Source: Porticoccaceae bacterium (GTDB lineage Bacteria; Pseudomonadota; Gammaproteobacteria; Pseudomonadales; Porticoccaceae). Taken from it: a stretch of DNA of 7,191 nucleotides. The stretch spans positions 1,303-8,493 of the forward strand of contig DNBN01000002.1 in assembly GCA_003491845.1 (NCBI GenBank). Reading direction: 5' to 3'. Positions within the stretch are counted from its first letter, which is position 1. Every line of letters starts with the position of its first letter. The translations under genes and the position numbers were made by a program. The notes below the pieces were generated by a model. The model worked only from the letters and a program-made list of their open reading frames with translations, was not told the DNA's origin and ran no database searches. Positions 6,117 through 7,191 of this stretch are shown here, piece after piece.

Positions 6117-6998
6117 ATGTCAATGAATTTGTTAAATACCACCGTCGGACTCGCATTGGGTGGTGGGGCGGCTAAGGGTATAGCCCACATAGGAGTTCTC
6201 CAAGCTCTGGAAGATGCTGAGGTTAAAATTGATTATATTGCAGGTACCAGTGTCGGCTCAATGATTGCCGCTCTCTATGCCTTTGGTGTCGACCTTGAGA
6301 TCATTGGAGAAGTGGCGCAGCAGCTAACCCTGTCAAAAGTATCTAGCTTTAAGTTAACTAAGACTGGTTTTTTTAGCACCGATTCTATTAATGCTTTGAT
6401 TATAGATCATCTAGGCACAGTTAATATTGAAGATGCGAACATTCCTCTGGCCATTATTGCTACTGATATCAATACGGGAGAACAGGTTGTATTTCGTTCT
6501 GGCCCCCTTGCAGACGCGGTTTGCGCGTCTTCTGCTATACCTGGAGTGTATATTCCGATGGAGATTAATGGTCGAATGCTTGTGGATGGGGGCTTGGTGC
6601 AAAACGTACCTGTTGGGCCTTTAAAATCTATGGGCGCTGGTGTAACTATCGCCAGTCATTTGAGTAATGTTGATCGATATCCACAGCCAACTCACATCCT
6701 GGATGTAATGCGAAATGCATTTGAAATTGCGGTAAGCAGACATACTCAAACTCAGCTTAAAGAGGCTGATCTGGTGATCGGCATGAATCTAAGTGATTTC
6801 AGTCTCACAGATAATACAGATCGTTATGATGAACTCTTTACTATCGGCTACAACTCCGGCAAACAGCAAATAACAAAACTAGCTTGGTATCATAAAACTA
6901 ACTTGCTTATGTATGTTTGGCGCTTAATGCAGCAATTAGCTCCTTTCAAGGTGCCAGAGTTAATTAAGACCTTGCGCGGTGACAAAGATGTAACATAG
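6117..6998 (+). CDS. Patatin-like phospholipase (RssA-type acyl hydrolase)
   Basis: The product is a 293-residue serine acyl hydrolase with the patatin fold, using a Ser-Asp dyad. Visible motifs are the oxyanion-hole loop GGGAAKG (15-21), the nucleophile elbow GTSVG with Ser45 (43-47), the ASSAIPG segment (137-143), and the DGG motif with Asp157 (157-159). The family acts on phospholipids or other acyl esters. E. coli RssA (about 300 aa) is a similar protein of unclear substrate. There is no signal peptide or strong membrane helix, so it is probably cytosolic or membrane-associated. The ATG at 6117 is the first good start after an in-frame TAG at 6105. Its GGAG site (6101-6104) is 12 bases away, longer than ideal. 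An ATG at 6123 is an alternative but is even further. The 3' end overlaps the opposite-strand regulator gene by 35 bases. Enzyme class is secure; substrate is not. Confidence 0.92.
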   Translation: MSMNLLNTTVGLALGGGAAKGIAHIGVLQALEDAEVKIDYIAGTSVGSMIAALYAFGVDLEIIGEVAQQLTLSKVSSFKLTKTGFFSTDSINALIIDHLGTVNIEDANIPLAIIATDINTGEQVVFRSGPLADAVCASSAIPGVYIPMEINGRMLVDGGLVQNVPVGPLKSMGAGVTIASHLSNVDRYPQPTHILDVMRNAFEIAVSRHTQTQLKEADLVIGMNLSDFSLTDNTDRYDELFTIGYNSGKQQITKLAWYHKTNLLMYVWRLMQQLAPFKVPELIKTLRGDKDVT

Positions 6999-7191
6999 AG
7001 ACAAATAAGTTCAAATTAGAACAGTCATAGGCAAGATAGGCTGCATCTTTAGCCGACACGCCAGTTTTTTTCGCTATATTGTATCGATGGTTATTAAAAG
7101 TTCTATTACTTACATGCAATTTATCGGCGCCTAGTTCAGTATTTTTGAAAATCATTAGAACCTCTAGCACATGCATCTCTCGTCGGGTAAG
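6964..7191 (-). CDS. LuxR/GerE-type helix-turn-helix regulator, C-terminal part (cut by window edge)
   Basis: An open frame enters from the right edge on the minus strand and ends at a TAA at 6966-6964; 75 residues are visible. The frame extends past the Met codon at 7176 to the edge, where it reads Leu-Thr-Arg-Arg-Glu, the usual start of a GerE domain (family pattern LTxRE). The helix-turn-helix follows: ELGADKLHVSNRTFNNHRYN, then IAKKTGV and a final helix. This is the DNA-binding end of a LuxR-family regulator, most often a two-component response regulator. The N-terminal sensing or receiver domain lies outside the window, so signal and class are unknown. About 20 residues follow the HTH, and the coding sequence runs 35 bases into the end of the phospholipase gene. 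No terminator separates the two convergent genes. Confidence 0.82.
   Translation of the reverse strand, partial: LTRREMHVLEVLMIFKNTELGADKLHVSNRTFNNHRYNIAKKTGVSAKDAAYLAYDCSNLNLFVSMLHLCHRARS

Noticed and set aside
5987..6175. A 62-codon rightward frame with a GTG start and a cysteine-rich N-terminus, superficially like a lipoprotein (FIVGC) or CxxC protein
   Set aside because: It has no ribosome site and no charged N-terminal region, and it ends inside the well-supported phospholipase gene in another frame.
6411..6602. A 63-codon leftward frame inside the phospholipase gene
   Set aside because: It lies wholly opposite a gene with complete catalytic motifs and has no recognisable domain, so it is a shadow frame.
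1..7191. Mobile elements, CRISPR arrays, tRNA or rRNA genes, toxin-antitoxin pairs or defence genes
   Set aside because: I looked on both strands and saw no terminal repeats, transposase-like frames, regular repeat-spacer pattern or tRNA-like structures; intergenic space is mostly short and explained.

Overview
The window looks like chromosomal DNA of a gammaproteobacterium. The main evidence is gene order. On the minus strand, reading leftwards from about 2875, run rluE, a nudJ-type Nudix gene, mnmA and hflD. The isocitrate dehydrogenase gene icd is divergent from rluE. This is the E. coli arrangement icd / rluE-nudJ-mnmA-hflD, and HflD is itself a gammaproteobacterial protein. The DNA is moderately AT-rich. 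A free-living, possibly marine, lineage is a guess; nothing here fixes the genus.

Layout. Positions 1-119 hold the promoter, Shine-Dalgarno sequence and first five codons of a leftward gene in the slot purB occupies in E. coli; the five visible residues do not identify it. Positions 120-2875 are a tight four-gene leftward cluster with overlaps of 11 bp (rluE/nudJ) and 4 bp (mnmA/hflD) and a 41-bp gap (nudJ/mnmA). Its first and third genes modify 23S rRNA and tRNA respectively. Positions 2876-3025 are a 150-bp divergent control region with a palindrome and a direct repeat. Positions 3026-4279 are icd, ended by a strong hairpin terminator that can also serve the opposite strand. Positions 4402-5742 are a leftward MATE-family efflux pump. 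Positions 5743-6116 are a 374-bp non-coding divergent region with promoter-like boxes, a palindrome over the MATE -10 box and short repeated motifs. Positions 6117-6998 are a rightward patatin-like phospholipase. From the right edge, a leftward LuxR/GerE-type helix-turn-helix regulator runs in and overlaps the phospholipase gene tail-to-tail by 35 bp; only its DNA-binding C-terminus is present.

Functionally the left half is housekeeping: translation quality (mnmA, rluE), nucleotide hydrolysis (nudJ), and the TCA-cycle branch point (icd, with its regulatory serine intact). The right half is more accessory: a multidrug/toxin-type exporter, a lipid hydrolase and a regulator, with no clear shared pathway. 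I see no mobile element, CRISPR array, tRNA/rRNA gene or convincing new system. The most useful observations are corrected start codons, the uncertain gene at the left edge, the candidate operators in the two divergent regions and the convergent overlap at the right edge.
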